A stretch of DNA of 64,000 nt from Ptychodera flava (Eukaryota; Hemichordata; Enteropneusta; Ptychoderidae): positions 28,088,433 to 28,152,432 of the forward strand of contig NC_091933.1 in assembly GCF_041260155.1 (NCBI RefSeq), read 5' to 3'. Below, in pieces: positions 11,401 through 27,600 of this stretch (positions are counted from its first letter, which is position 1; every line of letters begins with the position of its first letter). The notes beneath the pieces were generated by a model. The model was not told where the DNA came from, ran no database searches, and saw only the letters and a program-made list of their open reading frames with translations. The translations under genes and the position numbers were made by a program.

Positions 11401-14400
11401 CTTGTTCATATTTTTAGCAAAATACACCAGCTGGAATGACTCTGCCATAGGCTAATTTTGGCAGGCAATTTCTCCACCTGAAATTATCTCATCTGTAAGT
11501 GGGGATACACCCTCCCAGAATTCTTCCCTCTTCAGTTTCCTTGCTGCCTAATAACCATCGCAACTTGCCGCTCTCTCGAAGTTTTGAACACCTCACTGTT
11601 CTGCGTTAGTGTTCTTGTGAACATGATTGATGACATTGCTCTTGGGTCATTTACCCCGGTAGATGCAATCGCCATCAAATCAATGCTATGTCAGAATACT
11701 CTCAGCTTGTCTGCAGCTTGACCCTGTCTTGATACAGTTATCAATCATCCAAAATACACCCAATGACTTACACAAATACACATATGCTGTGTGAACATGC
11801 TTTGCCATGAGTTAAATAGCAAACAAAATATAAAGTTGACAGTGAAATCTCTTCATGAAGAACAAATTGCATGATATGAAGACGCAAACCCTGCAGGTAA
11901 ACCTTCCTATGAGCATAATTGATGTATGAGAGATTTCTCCCACAAAAACCTTCAGTCAGGGTTGAACAGATAAACGAATAACAATATAAGTTTTTTAATA
12001 CTCCGTTACTAATTTTCCCAAAGAGCCAAGAATTCTTATTGATTAGACTACACAGTGTCAGTCTTAGCATTGCTTAAAGAGCTCCGTTACCTCCATCCAT
12101 TTTCTTTATCGTAGCTGAAAGCTCCATCAACAAGGCTTGCCACAAATTGGCCTCCAGTGATGAACATGTTGTTGATGGTGACCAGTCTACCACGCATGTG
12201 AGTCGGGGCACACTCAGCGATGTACATGGGCACTGTCATGGATGCCAGACCTACATGTTTAGAAAAGTCAAGAAAAAAGAGAAAAATTTAATATGTCACA
12301 ATATTTCAAAATTTATATAGAGAAGAGCTGATAGTGTTTGGTATATACTGATACATTTATGGTATGAGCACATCTTCTACATATTAAAGGTATACAGTCA
12401 CCTGTAATCTAAATATGCCCATATATGGTCAAAGGGGCATTCCCTGGTATTCAAAATGCCCCAGTGAGGGTGCTGTTTTTAAAAGCGGCCACCCGCTTAA
12501 AATCTGTGATTGGTTCGATTTTCTCTTTCCATGGTAACTGTGCCAAAATTGGAACCGGTGACAGTATACCTTTAGGGGAGTATGCGCCTCAAAAGTGAAA
12601 GACTTAAGCTTTTGCTCAAATGTATCTCAAGGAAAGTTTCAACCGTTCTCTTTCAAAATCAAGAATAAAATGGGGAGTCACCATGAAAATTTTGATTCAA
12701 GAGAGAAAAGTCACCTTAAAGTTATCAATATTTGAAATTCAAAATGGCTGCCATCCCCTGAAATTAAATTTTCCATTCGATTTTCACAAAACTAAGATGG
12801 TGAAACTTTATTTCTCAAAGAGCATTAAAATGAGCTCCCACAAGTGTCAGACCATTGAAGGAACCAAGCTACAATCTGGAATCATAATCAATAGCCCAGC
12901 ACTATCATGGGGTGTGCCTCAATTGTGGAACAAACTTTTTCTTGAACTTGGACAAAAGCCCTCAGCTGCTAAATTCATTTAAGGAACCTTAAAAACCATC
13001 TACTGTTGATTGACCAATCAGAGTGCTCAATTCAGGGTGTTTTATCTACTCATAAAGCCTTGGTCACCAAATTCCAGAAACAAATGACAGCGTCGTAGTA
13101 AAGTACTGTCCAATCAAAAGTGAACATGTCATATTCTGTAGACATCTGGTACGTTTTAATATTCAAATTTGGTAACACAGCGGAAACCAGCTGCAACACA
13201 AAATCTGCTGTGCCCTAAAGCATTTATATAATGTGCCCTAGGGCATTTATAGGATGTTCCATTACATTGGAAGGCTATTTCACAAATAAAAGTTTTAATT
13301 CATATCCTAAACATGTTACATTGACAAAGGGGACGGTTGACGTAGACACATTGAAAACGAAAATATATCAGTTAGGGGCGATAGTTTTTAAGTCGGATAA
13401 AACCCTCATACTCGGGCTCTTCTGGTTTATAAAGTCCAACCCTACGATAAAATGTCTCGGCCTGCGGCCTCGACATTTTATCATTGGGTTGGACTTTATA
13501 TACCAGAAGAGCCCTCGTACTCGGGCTTTATCCTATACTTAAAACTTACTTATTTACTGAAGTGTTTGCTTCATAGCTGTTGAGGATGATGATAGGATGA
13601 TGGCCCTGTATAAATTATTTGATTGATTGATTGATTGATTGACTGATATTTAAAATTGTATACACACAATTGACAGTTAATTCCTACATGTATATGCTAA
13701 AACCACTAAACCTTCTGAAGCACAGTCATTGCTTAAAGTAATTTTGGCTGAGCAATTACTTTACGATCGAAGCACCAATACATTTCCAAACTTTAACAAA
13801 TTTCAGCAAATGTGTGATGTTATTGTTGGAATGCAGCAAGACTGAACAATACCATATTTCTAATAGAACTACACGCATCGAAACCTACAACTTTTGACCA
13901 GTTTACATGTATCTGTCATAAATGTATACTCACAGCATTCTGAATATCTTCCCCTATTCTAAGTCTCTGTCATGAGACATCTGAGTGTTTCAAATGACGC
14001 TGATGTCATCGCAAGTCGGTGCCTGGATCGCTAAATTCAAACTTCATGTACAGTTATCTCATTGTCTGAAGCTTCAAGTATGGGGAACGGGCCATTCCCA
14101 TGGCAACAATCACTACAGCACAGAAGAATGACGTTCATCAAGATGTTTTTCACTTAGACAGAATACATCTGTGAACACATGCGCTACTGCAATCATGATA
14201 ACTTAATGTTTGGAACTTCTGGTATAACATCCAAGATAAAATGGCTCGAGTGATGAATATAGAATATTTGTTGACTTCCTTCATTTTTTTTCAAAACTTT
14301 CCAAGATAATCAACCCATTTTGAAATTTACCATCCCAACAGAGACAAATCATTAAAAGTTAAACGTTCTCCTTGAGGCCCCCGAGATGAAAGTACCTTGT

Positions 14401-17400
14401 ACAACAATCTCCCCAATAAGAGCTGACGTCAGCACGCTCACGACTTCATCATTTGCTCAGAGATACAAATCTCTCACACAAAAGCAGTATCATCATCTCC
14501 AGAGATGAACCACAGTGACAGAAACCCATGAAACTCTCATAAATTTCAACAGTCCACGGCGGTACTTAGAAGTTGCCTTTAATACAAGAGTGCAGTGTTT
14601 GCGAGTCAGGTAATTTCCACACTTTTGTTGAAGTTCGGAAATGACTGCCTTTAATGCAGAGGAAAATACACATCAACGCTATCATTCACGGTGACCTCAG
14701 TACACTTCACTTTTTCACTGATAAGGACTGAAATGGAACTAATCTTTGCAATGTAGACTCCTTTTAAAACAGCCAAAGAATATAAGGTGTTGTCAATAAA
14801 AGATTCCATTTCTGACAAAAGGACCAGAAAGTTTGCTTTTTATGTCATGCCACATATTGGATATTCATGTTGTATATATATGTTCAAATGTTACTTTTAA
14901 AAATTTAATTTTGCTTCTACAAAAAAATGAAAGATATCTCTGACTTTTTCATTCTTAAAAGAAATCAATATACAACACATGAAAACATTATTGACTCCAC
15001 ACATCATAAAACCAATAAATTAATTCACAGACAAATAATGCTAGTCAATGGCAGAATCTCAGCTGGATAAATTTTTGCAGACATTAAAAAAGTGGCTAAC
15101 CCCCCTCCTCCCAAATTTCCACACAGGGTAATCCCACCACCACCACCACCGAGACAAAGGCAAAACAAAAGTTGAAATATAAATTCCATATATGCGTACA
15201 CACTGGTGTTCACAGGTAACCCTGTCACTCACATTTCCAGTGACACGGCTGAAGGAGACCGAATTACATTTTTGCAAAACAAGCAAATTTAGAAGAATCA
15301 AAATACAACATCTTAAATGATTTTCTTTCTGAATAACTGAACTTTCTTGTCATTCCATTTATTTAGAAAAGCTCTGCGTTGGCATGTCATACAAACTCTG
15401 TATTAATAGCAAGCTTTTCTGCTACCTGCACTTTAATTCCAAAATACGACACATGGGACAAGATAGTCATGGATCAACATGAAATGCCATTCAGTCAGCA
15501 TCACATCAGATACAATGCATGGTTTATGTACTGATAACAAAAATCATCAAGGACAAACAAACATCCTAAGGCTTTCTATCGATCTACTGCCTTGGAGCAC
15601 CTTAGACACCAGTCTGTGTAACAAATGAAAGTAATGCGCAATACATCAGCAAAGAGCCAAAAATGGCTTCTTTTATCGATGCTGTATGATACCATGGAAC
15701 CTTACACACTGGGCCTGCCTGCTTGAGATCCTGCATGCATGTAAATTATTAATGATGTTATAATGGTATTATCTGTATAGGGTTGGATATTGGACTGGAA
15801 AAGCTGAATAAAACAGCTCATCTGTCATCATGTAGGATGAATTGCAGAAACTGACAGATTTATGAGCAAAATTATCTGAATACTTAATTGCAGTGGAGCA
15901 AAACCAATATGCTGGCCAGTTTCCAGACAAAGACATTCCAATTAACTGATATAATTTACATTAATTAATTAATCAATCAATCAATTTAGGAAAGTTCATG
16001 CAGTGCTGAAATCATGGATGATTTATTGTGTAGGTTGCAGATGGCAAGAAAATTTCTTTTAATGGTGTATTTCGAAAATGGAGATTTTCGTCAAGGGCTG
16101 AAGCAGATCTTTTATACATGTGACAATCTCTTTAAAAAACAGCTATAAACATATTCATTTTTTTATATGTTGATGTTTTCGCATACATTGATACTTTGAT
16201 ATGGTTTTATCAGATGACCATTGACTCAAAGTACAGCATTTTACATATCTAGACCACATTCATCAGTAAATGTTTTTGCCAAGGAACAATGTGAGTAAAA
16301 CTTTTTGTCCTGAACATTGAAAAGTGAAAATAAAATCTACAAAGTCAGTTGATCTGAAGTTTTGTACTTATCTTGCAGTCATTCAAGGCCAGTAGATGGA
16401 ATAAGTGATAATAGAAAGTCCTGACAATGCTTTGTGTTTTAAGTACACTGCTTGAGAAAATACAGGGTTGGCTAATTTACACAATGATACCTAATTTACA
16501 TATTAGTATGTTATGCTAATGCATTATTTTGTGCATTAATGAGCATATGTAACGATTTTTCCAAAACGGGGTGGCCCATTCCAAACCCCTTTTGCAGTGC
16601 TCTGGCCATATACATGTACAAATCTGCGTTAAAAATATTACAATTGGAAGCCCTAGACAAGACATTCAACTGCCAACTGGCCAGTGAAAACACCAGGGGT
16701 AACATGTCTATGTCTAATGCCCAATACAATCAGCTTCTTGACAGTGAAAACATGGGAAAATCATCGCTGTTTCATGATAAAGGGTTACTTTCTTGCTGCA
16801 AGCGTTTTAAAGCACACACGTAAGAGACACACTGCATATCACCATGACAACCGGCTTTTCTCCAAGGATAAACAGTACAACACATTATGTGGGGACCATT
16901 GAGTGGCATTATGAGGTAAAATGTTATACAGGATGTTTCAGAAAGAGATCTCTTTTAACACGATGATGGTGCTGTACAGAACTATGAACCATTCCCTCTT
17001 TACTGTCTACATCCAGAGCATAGTGTTTGACTGTCTATCAATCCATGGGATCGGCAAGAGAACGGTATTCTCAATCTGACAATAGAACATGGTGAGAAAA
17101 TGAGGAAAATGATTTTGGTGTCAAAGTTTGACATTTGACCTTTGACCACCTGTTGATTACTTGTCCCGTTTTGTTTCTGTTATCATTCTATGAACATGCC
17201 TATTCTGGAAACTGGTTTTACTGTGACAGTGTGTGCAAAATCCTTGCGTCTATCATTCAGCCATACATCACACCTGTCCCAGTGTTATGTTGGTGCACCA
17301 TTGATGTCACATTACTTTACCATTGGCTCAACACTGACACAGTAGAACCACTGTGTCTCTTGCTGTGGCAGATTTAATGACTAGCATGGTTGCTATAGTG

Positions 17401-18600
17401 ACAGAGTTGATGCCAAATGAAGACTGAAATGAGCTTATGACTGCATCACAAAACAATAGATGAGTTCATTGGGCAAAAAATTGGGTTATTGTTTGCTGAT
17501 TAGATATGGCAAAGTTGACTGATTTTTAGAAAGTACTGTATACTTTTTAACAACATGAAATTGCTGTCAGTAGGGGATGCAGTTACCTTGGACAGTGCGC
17601 AAGTAAAGTAAATAGAGCTTCAATCAATTTTTAAAAAGCACTGTAAATTTCAGTTCCTAGCAAAACAGCACAGTTCAGTTGAATTGCTAAGGCAGTCAAA
17701 TGACAATGAATTTTTCAACACAGACTGATCAGCATATAATCTACGACTTTTTTCATTTCATAATTTTGCATTTAGTGATGATCTAAGCAAGTTTTATGTG
17801 TTGAACTTGCGACAACTGGAAAATTGGAAATAATAAACATGATTGACAGATTACCAACACAATGGAGAAGGCCAAATTCAACAGAGAATGGCTTTCTTCT
17901 GGTTCATTCTCACAAGTTCAAGCACACAGACGGTGGATATTTTGAATACACACATTACTCTGGGAAAAAATCAAAAACAAAAATCCACTTCTCTTCTTCT
18001 ATACTTTCTTCTTTTCTTATTATTTCGTCCTTGAAATAAATTATGCATCATTAATCAGATCTTTATGACAAATTATTTATAGTTAGAAACTATTACTGGT
18101 AATAAACATTTCTGAAGCTGAAATTAATTGAGGAAGTACATTAAGATGTGGACTATTGTGGCAGAAGAAAAAACTATAATTTACTGTAATTACATCAATG
18201 AATGAATGCATCTTCTAATGGAAAAAATTCAAACCCAAAGCAATAAGAGTTAAACACCCACACATACAATGCTGTATCTGAAAAATGATTTATTGAATTG
18301 ACAGTTGATATAGCAAAGTTAACATTATGCAATAATATGACAAAAAAATGTATCTGTCCATATTTGACGACTTCATTAGCAATATTCAATATTTACATAG
18401 ACGTATGTCACTGATTGATTTCACAGCCATGAACACACAATGCACTTTTGACATGTTTCATTAATCACAGACTTATCGCTAGTCATTCAATGGTCTGTCA
18501 GAACAGATGAACGTTTTCCAAATGACTTTTGTAAAGGTCATATACGTATTCTGAAAGGGATATTCAGCCAACACACACACACTCTCTGTCTCTGTCTCTC

Positions 18601-18641
<41 letters not shown>

Positions 18642-21600
18642 TGCACATACCTATCTGTCACATGATAAATTTGTACCAAATTTTCATTTCATCTCATGAA
18701 ATAATCAATCTCCAATATTACCATGGGAGTTCGGTTTTTGATTGCATTGGTACAACCATGTAGCTGTACTGACACACTGTGCTGTCATAACTCTGACGAA
18801 CCGTACGTCCACCAGTGGTAAATATTCAGTTCATCACAACCCATGGCACAATAATTGAGTGTAGCTCCTCATAAATGTTGAATGGTAAATCTTCAACTGC
18901 ATCAACGTGGTTGTATAATTCTAAAATATTAATATTTATAATATGTTTCCCCGTACTGGGATTTTAAGATTTCAAATAATGAATAACAAGCGACCTAGCA
19001 GCCGATATAGCTCCGCTGTGTTTATGTAGAGAGTAACTATTTTTGACACATGTTGATGAAGAAGGTTGAAATCTTCGATAGCTCAATGCAATGGCCAGAA
19101 AAAAGTGGCTAAAATAAGCTGCAAAAGTACACAATTTCATCATACTTTGAATATATCACATCGGATGATCCCTAAGAACATGTCAACCAAAGCTATCCGA
19201 TGAGTAGTTTTTTGAGAATGAAATTTTCTGACCAAAAATGGCAACATTACCCCAAAAATACAAAATTACAGATTTCATCAGAAATTCAATATATATTACT
19301 TAGCTCATCTGTAGAAACCTGTATACCAAATTTCAAAGCTATAAGAACAGTACTTTTTGAGAAACACACTTTTTGACCAAAAATGGCAAAAATTGCCCCA
19401 AAATTACAAAATTACAAATTTCATCATAATTTCAATAAATATCATTAAGTTCATCTGTAGGAACCTGTATACCAAATTTCAAAGCTATCAGATGAGCAGT
19501 TTTGGAAATACACATTTTTTGACCAAAAATGGCAAAAATTACCCCAAAAATACAAAATTGCAGATTTCATCATAATTTCAATAAATATCATTAAGTTCAT
19601 CTGTAGGAACCTGTATACCAAATTTCAAAGCTATCAGATGAGCAGTTTTGGAAATACACATTTTTTGACCAAAAATGGCAAAAATTACCCCAAAAATACA
19701 AAATTACAGATTTCATCAGAAATTCAATATATATTACTAAGTTCATCTATAGAAACCTGTATACCAAATTTCAAAACTATCAGACCAGTACTTTTTGAAA
19801 AAAAAACATTTTTTGACCAAAAATGGCAAAAATTGTCTTAAAAATGCAAATTTGCATATTTCTGCACAATTTGGACAAATCTGAAATAGATCATCCCTAG
19901 GGACATATGTACCAAATATCAAAGCTATATGACTTGTAGTTTTGAAGAAGAAGATTTTTAAAGATTTTTTTACCAAAAATGACAAAAATTGCCTTAAAAA
20001 TACAAATATGCAAATTTCACCACAATTTGAACAAATCTGACTGAAGTCACCCTAAGTAAACTGCATATCAAATTTAAAAGCAATCGGACAAGCGGTTTCA
20101 GAGAAGAAGATTTTTTTACCAAAAACACCAAAAAATGCCCCAAAAATACAAATATGCAAATATCACCACAATTTGAACAAACTTAAGTGAGGTCACCCCA
20201 AGTGAACTGCATATAAAATTTCAAAGCAATTGGACTTGCGGTTTCAGAGCAGAAGGCAATTGTTGACGGATGATTGACGACGATGGACGACGACGACAGA
20301 CGACGACGGACGACGACGGACGACGTTGGAAAATAAACCTATTTGATAAGCTCCGCGTCGCTGACAGCGGAGCTAATAAGGTTGCATATCATATTGCACA
20401 CACACCTGTGTACAGTGTTGATCATATTATTCTGCTGAAGTTCTCATCGACATCACGTACCTTCTTGTAAATATCTGACAGCCACCTAAAAGTTTTTCAA
20501 GCAGAATTTGCGTTATTGAAAAGGAAATAAAAAAGCAATTTCTCTGTCAGGAATCATCGCCATAACAACCAGCCTCTTTTAACGAATGGCTGGATCAATT
20601 GCTGTCAACAGGCTGTGGTTCATCTTGTAGATCATACTTTGGTGATTCTCCAAAATATCAAAATGCAGCCCATCAGAGCAGCATAATGAATCCATTTGAA
20701 TGTTCACAGATTAACTTCTGTAGAAGTACACATATATTTGGGATGTTTTTTAGGACTTTTGTAATTCTCTCTTGTAATCATAAAATTATAGTACAACGTA
20801 TTTTAAGGTTGAACTAGTTTGACCATAGACGGTCTTCCTCCCCTCTACTGTCTATGGTTTGAGCAGGTCTGTTAATATGTAACAGTTCATAAACAATGAC
20901 AGGAAATGACTCAAGTCAGTGGAGTAAGATTGTTTCAAGCCTGTTTCAGAATTTCGCTTTTTCTTACCTCATTTGCACATTTTTGACACTGATGTGTTCA
21001 TTTGAACAAATTCACATCTCAACCCCTACATCTACCTGTACACCAAATACTGAGACGGTAGTTTTGGCGGTATGGGAGCCTTTGTGTGTTACGGACATAC
21101 ATCCGCACATACCCACAAATATACAGACGCCACTTAGACTCATCATATAAGCTCTTTTTGGTATTTATATATAAAACCAAATATGAGCTAAAAAACCTTT
21201 CTCAGCTAGTGCACAGACTAGCAGTAGCAAGCTCAAACATGTATGTCTACATGGCCATAGTGGCTGTTGCCATCCGTAGTTAATAGATATCCATGGGGTG
21301 GCATTTGATTTGCTAGATGAGTGTCGACACCTTGAGATCCCCATTGGTCAAATCTGATGTCATGAAGTATAAATATTCATAAAACCCATACAAAATTTCC
21401 ACCGTAAATTAGCCATAAATTGATTTTTAATGTTGCCACAAATTGAAATCATGGTATATGTTGCAATATTTTTGCTATACTGTATGGATAATTTATTTGC
21501 ATTAAAGTCATACAGTATGTTACAGTCTGCATCAATTTGAAACAATCTGCCGAATGCTAAAACTACGCAAAACTTGAAGTAGCATTTGAGTAACAATTGA

Positions 21601-24600
21601 CTAAAATGAATCAAGATATGTAAAATTACCAAAACCACTGCCCTGAGAAGTGGAAATGCTGAGAAATCAATGTATATATACATGAACTATGCAAGTATTA
21701 CGATGTACGTGAACTATGCATGTGTAACCACAATTTCATTTCATAAAATTTAAAATATTGTTCACTATCAAACACAAATTACAAATTACAATTTTGGAGG
21801 ATACCTTGTTTTTGAACTATTTTCAAAATACAAATGCCTTGTGCATATTTGTACATGACCTTTCACCCCTCTAAGTTAATCTTAGAATTCAAGTGTAAAT
21901 ACACGTAGAAATTAAGATAGCGATGACTTTATTAACAGTTAAGGTAGCATAGATGAAGGCAACCATCAAACACCGAACATACAGTTACCTAGTAAAAAAA
22001 ATCTTTTAGTTGCTTTGAATTTCTGATCTGCAGAATGAGTTATTAGAACTGATGGCGGGTTTACTGTAGAATCTGTCTTGGTATAGATATGCAGGTGGCA
22101 AAAGCAATCTGCTCTTTGCATTATTCATCTGTGGTTTTTTTCTTTCCTTTTTTCAATTTTCCTATATGGCAAAATCATGGCAATTAAGAAATGCATGGAA
22201 TCAGTACTCCCTATAACGGCCTAAGGGTCCGATGACTGAATATCTAATATGCACCAAACATTATCTGATTTACATCGGGCATTAACTGCTCAATAATTAA
22301 GCCACTGAGATACAGTTTTGAAGCTTTACAAGTCATCTTAGACTGTGACTGTTCGTACGGCAGACATCAAATATAGCAGACTGAAAACCAATCAAACTAC
22401 GGCTCCTTTTAAAAATCACGAAATGCAATTTTTAAATGTGGAATATATCTCCCCCACGGCAGTGAAAACTGATGCAAGGAATTGTCACAGTGGATGATGG
22501 AGAGATGGATTTTGTTGGGTGCCCCCTTCAAGACAGGGTTTAGCATTCTGTGTGTGAATTAACAGAAGAATGGGTTCATTTATGCATGAGAGGCCTACTG
22601 TGGGCAAAAATATCCAAGACAGGTAATATGCTACAGAGGGAATGACCTACTCTGAATGGCTAATGTTCAACTTACTGTCAAATCTTATATCCATTTCACA
22701 GATAAGCTCCAACACACACATCTGAACATGTGTTCTAGCTCCCATCATCTGATAATAAGGGAAAAAAAATTTCCAGATTGTTTTTGATCTGGCGAAATGA
22801 CAAATTTGTGATTGAAAACTCTGAGAAATGTAACTTATCTGATGATGCAATTCCTGTTCAAAATTACAGCAGTAATTAGAGAGCAGGAATATCAGTTGCC
22901 ATGGCGACTGGAAGAACAATTAGACTTGTTGAAGCAGCATAAAACATTACTTCCGTTGAGTTTAGAATATATTGATCAAGGGCGACTATATTTGGCTGCA
23001 TTTACATATATTCCGACCGCAAAATCACTCAAGCTGTCTAAATCATAAAACACTCAGGGTACTCTATCAGCAATATCTGTCTTCCCGCAATATTTATGTA
23101 TATATATTAAAGTACTCATACACCATGGTAAAGGCCACACAGCTACATCATGTCAAATTACTTCATTATAATTTTCAAAACCTGATTAAGGGACAATCAC
23201 AGTGATCTTTTAATGTTGTAAATGTAAAACTGAAGATTTTTCTCCGAAACAAAAATTATATCCACGAGATTTCAATCTATGTTCTCATCTTGTATATCAA
23301 CCCATGAAGACAGACCTACTCTGCGGATGAATTAATTTGTGCATGTTCCGAACTGACTGATGTCAACCTTTGAAGAGATTATACATGCATATATATGACA
23401 CTATCTTTGATAGAACAAGACAGGCCAAGCCAATGCCGTGAGTACTTCAGGTTCCTCTGTGACCATGCATGTACAGATCTATTACTTTGTCAAGCCGACA
23501 GTCCTCCCATTAACAGCCTTAGCATGTACATGTGTATACTCTACACCAAATTCAATACAAACCAAACCAAGGCACTGAATAACTATGAATATCAAATAAA
23601 CCACACACAGACAGGACAGGCAGACTGAGGCAGAGATATGGTATTTGCTGTGTTGATCAAGGTGAATTAAGTAAGCATTAGGACGAAAAAAAGGCTTACA
23701 ATGAACGGTTCACATTGAGTATTCACAGAAAAACACTACTTTCTAACACTGCAGTTCAGTGTTTAAATGTCAGTACCTGTAATCTACACTAAAGATGCCA
23801 AGGTCAAAAACAAGCTCTACTGTAAAACGCCCACTAAACATCTCGTGATGAAGTGTTCAAATGCCCACACAATTTTTTTTCCTTTCCAAAGACTGGCTAA
23901 CAAAGGGGGTCATTTTATAGATCTTTTGTCAATTTTCTGGCCACAATACAAAATTTATATCAAAAAAATTTGGAGAGCTTCAAGAAGTTCTTTCCATATC
24001 ATAATAGCGTGATAGGGAAGAAAATATTTATTGACAAATTGATACTAAGGAGAAGTTCATGCTGGTAATGAGTGGCTGGAAAGACATAATCTTACTTTTT
24101 TCATGATTTTTACAATCACATCTGTCAATTTATTATTTTCTTTGATGACTTAACCCGCTGTCTATAATGCACCAAGTCATTTTCAACTCATATTTCCCTA
24201 TCTGTAATTATTGAGCTTATACAGTCCTGACTACATTTTATGATCTTACCAACAAAGTCACCTCTATTGTCCCTGTACATCTCATGATATACACAGTAAG
24301 GCTCAAAGCATTTCAATCTGAATTTGTGGATGATCAGCTATACATTAACTGGTTTCCTATGAGAGGTTGATTTACTTTTTTGAGAACAGAACGTAAAATG
24401 AGGGGTATTATTAAATCTTTTGGATGGTAACTGCATTTTCTATCATCTTGCATTTGTGCAACAGAAAATTGATTTTTGCCCGTAGAGTTAAAACTTCAGG
24501 TGTTCTTGTTTCTGCTGTCTGATTGTGATTATCCTGATTACGAAGGAGAAGGGTTTCACCCTTTCACCACTGTGGTTTGAACCAATTCCATTGTTTTCAA

Positions 24601-27600
24601 TGGTAAAGTTGGACCTCTAGACAGGGAAATGGGGTGAAAGAGTTAGAGCCACAGAAATAGTTCTACATTATCATAAATATGAAAACATGGCTCAATGATT
24701 TTCTTTCTCTACAGGTTTCAAAATGAGTCAAAACAATTAACACATACACGAGTGAAGAATAAAGTAAGATTTGCAAGTGTCTAAATATCTGTCCCCAAGG
24801 CACAGTAATTTCATGCGTGTGTGAATTCAAATGCTTTAAGACTTACTATACATGTATGAGTGTTACCATTATGTGTACAAATATAGTACTAAGAGATGAT
24901 ACTTGTAAAATTACGCAATCATACAAAATCATCCAAAATGACATTTATTACTAACCAACAGTCACGACAGTTCACTGACCTTTCACTTTCTATTGTACAT
25001 GATAAGTCAATCATTGAAAAGCACTATCTTTGCAAACTGCACACAATACCACAGTATCTGATGATGCCACCTCCTCTGGGAATGCCAATATAGTTTTAAT
25101 CCCTCCATACACAGATGTACACTGGATAGGTATTGTACCACAACATTCATGAATTTAATGGACATGTCATCTCTAGATGAACTTACTCTCTGCAACCTCA
25201 AAATTACCTCAAAAGTTGAAAGCTACATCATCTTTCATTGCCTTTAATAAAAGTCTCTCATTGGTAGAAAGTTAATTTTGAAATGAATTTGGTATTTGAC
25301 AAATGTTCTGCATATACACAGTGACTTTAAAGAACTCAAACTCTACCGTATTCAAATTAGCTATTCAAGGATTTAAGATGCTTGTGATTTTCCAAGCAAT
25401 ATCAGTTTATAATGTGCTGTATGGTCATGTATACATCAAAACTACCAATGATCACTTATTGCAGCTGTTTTACCTGAACACAGAATAAAACAAGTGACTT
25501 CAATAGATGTGAGCACCTTCAATGATGAATGAATTCTAACCTTCTTGTTAAGCAGCGTACATGTATATCAATTTAACGTTGCTGGTTGCATGCAATTCAG
25601 ACCACAAAATCTAATAAAAAATTTAAATAGCCACTGATAAATTTTAATGTTTGTCACTGGAATGCAAATGTTCACCTAATTAGAGGTAATGAATGATGTC
25701 CAAAAAACCCGATAGCTTCTGGCACTTGGCAAGCGACTGATAAACCCTTGCTAATCAGACTTTATTATTCTTCTTGTAACACATCATAAGTTTGTACAGG
25801 TGTACATGTGTGTGGGTGTAAGAGATATTGGTACTTGCTGGACAACAGATAAACCCCTGCTACTCAGGTTGGATATTCTTTTTGTAACAAATCATGCACT
25901 TATACAGGTGTATGTGGGTGTAGGAGATATCAAATTCTTGATCTTTAAAAAATCAAAGGTAAGTAGGAAGTCACAGATCAAAGTTAATCTTTATAATGTG
26001 GATTAATTTTGATCAGAGATTTCCTGATTTTTTCCTCCAAATTTCTTGTTATTTTTACCTTGGCATTTTCAAGTCATTGTTACCTGCCATTAGGTGTTCA
26101 TTGTTCAAAGTAGTTTGTCATTGAACAGCCTGTATGGTCAGCCTGTGATTTGTGATTAATGCCTTGAAAATTCCCTGTCATTAAAGTAGAACTGTGCCTT
26201 GGGGACATATATTTGGACTCTTAAATTTTTCCATTACTTTTCAGGTCTACCACTTGCAGGGTCTCATTTTAAAGCTCTTGGAATAAGAAAAATTTTCACT
26301 GTCCTAGTTTTTCAAAAATTGAAAATCAAACTTTTCCCTATGGAGTTAACACAGGGATGAAAGCCATTTTGAATTTCAAATATCAGTAAAATTTGTTTCT
26401 GTAATACTAAACTTTGCATGGTGGCCCCAGACTTTTATCTTTAATTTACGCAAGAGAATGGTTGAAAGTTTCATTAAGGAAAGCTCGAGCAAAAGTTTAA
26501 GGTTTTCACTTTTGAGGCACATAGTACCTTAAATTCAGGTCTCCTAGTTTGTTTTTTTGTAACTTCACATGATAAAGAATACCATCTTTGGTATTGTAAT
26601 ATTTGAGAGGTAAGCAACTGACCTATCATTAATACTTGAATTCTAGATTTCAATAGTAGCCATGTCTGCTGAATGGTATAAAGCGATCACACTCAATCAG
26701 TAATTGATGAATATCAAATACTCTACGAGAATTTTTTCAGATAATTTAATATACCTATTAGTGCCTTTTTAATCTCCTAGTAGATTAGATCTTAGTTTTT
26801 TCTTTCTTCGACACATTTTTTTTCAATGTGACAAAAACAGCAGAATACTACACAACATGTAATGAGTAGATTCTGTACATACCTACATACACACATACAG
26901 ATGTACAAATGCCAACAACCTATATAAGCTTCCTTTGGTATAAATGCATATACCAAATGTGAGCTAAAAATACCTGAATCATGGCTACTAAATGGGGAAG
27001 GGAAGGGGTGCAAACGTAATACATACATATTTTAATTATAATTAATATTAATTTTATCACAATTTTAACAAAGCTGGATGGCATCTTGCTATGTGTTTTC
27101 TCTGAGAAAACGTTGAAGACATTGGAACTGTGTATTTGCAGGCTGGCATGTGATAGACACTGAGTGATTGATATAAAGTTCATCGCTCTTTGCAGTGGAG
27201 CTAATTCAACATAACCTGTATGATAAAAATGGAAAGATGACTGGCAGACCACATAGTAACATTAGTTACTCCATTATTCCAAATTAATCAACACTGGAGT
27301 ACCAGACAATTTTCAATTATTGAAGGACACATTAAAATTAATGAGCAGAGAGAATTTGTATGACCCTAAACACGATCATATTCTCTGTTTTAAAAAATTC
27401 CAGCTTTCAATTTTTCCATTATAATAGATCACAATTTTTCAGCTTAAAAATGAAAATTTTTGCAAGAAACAATGTTGGCAACGATGATAAAAACTAAAAT
27501 TATCTGTAATAGCAAATTAAAACATTAGAAAGTGCTCATAAATTTGATGTCACACAGGAGAAATAAATTACATGAAGATTATTATTTCTTTGTAACACAC

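Noticed and set aside
19231..20120. CRISPR-like array
   Set aside because: Units of about 146 bp are repeated in full with no unique spacers, and the genome is eukaryotic.
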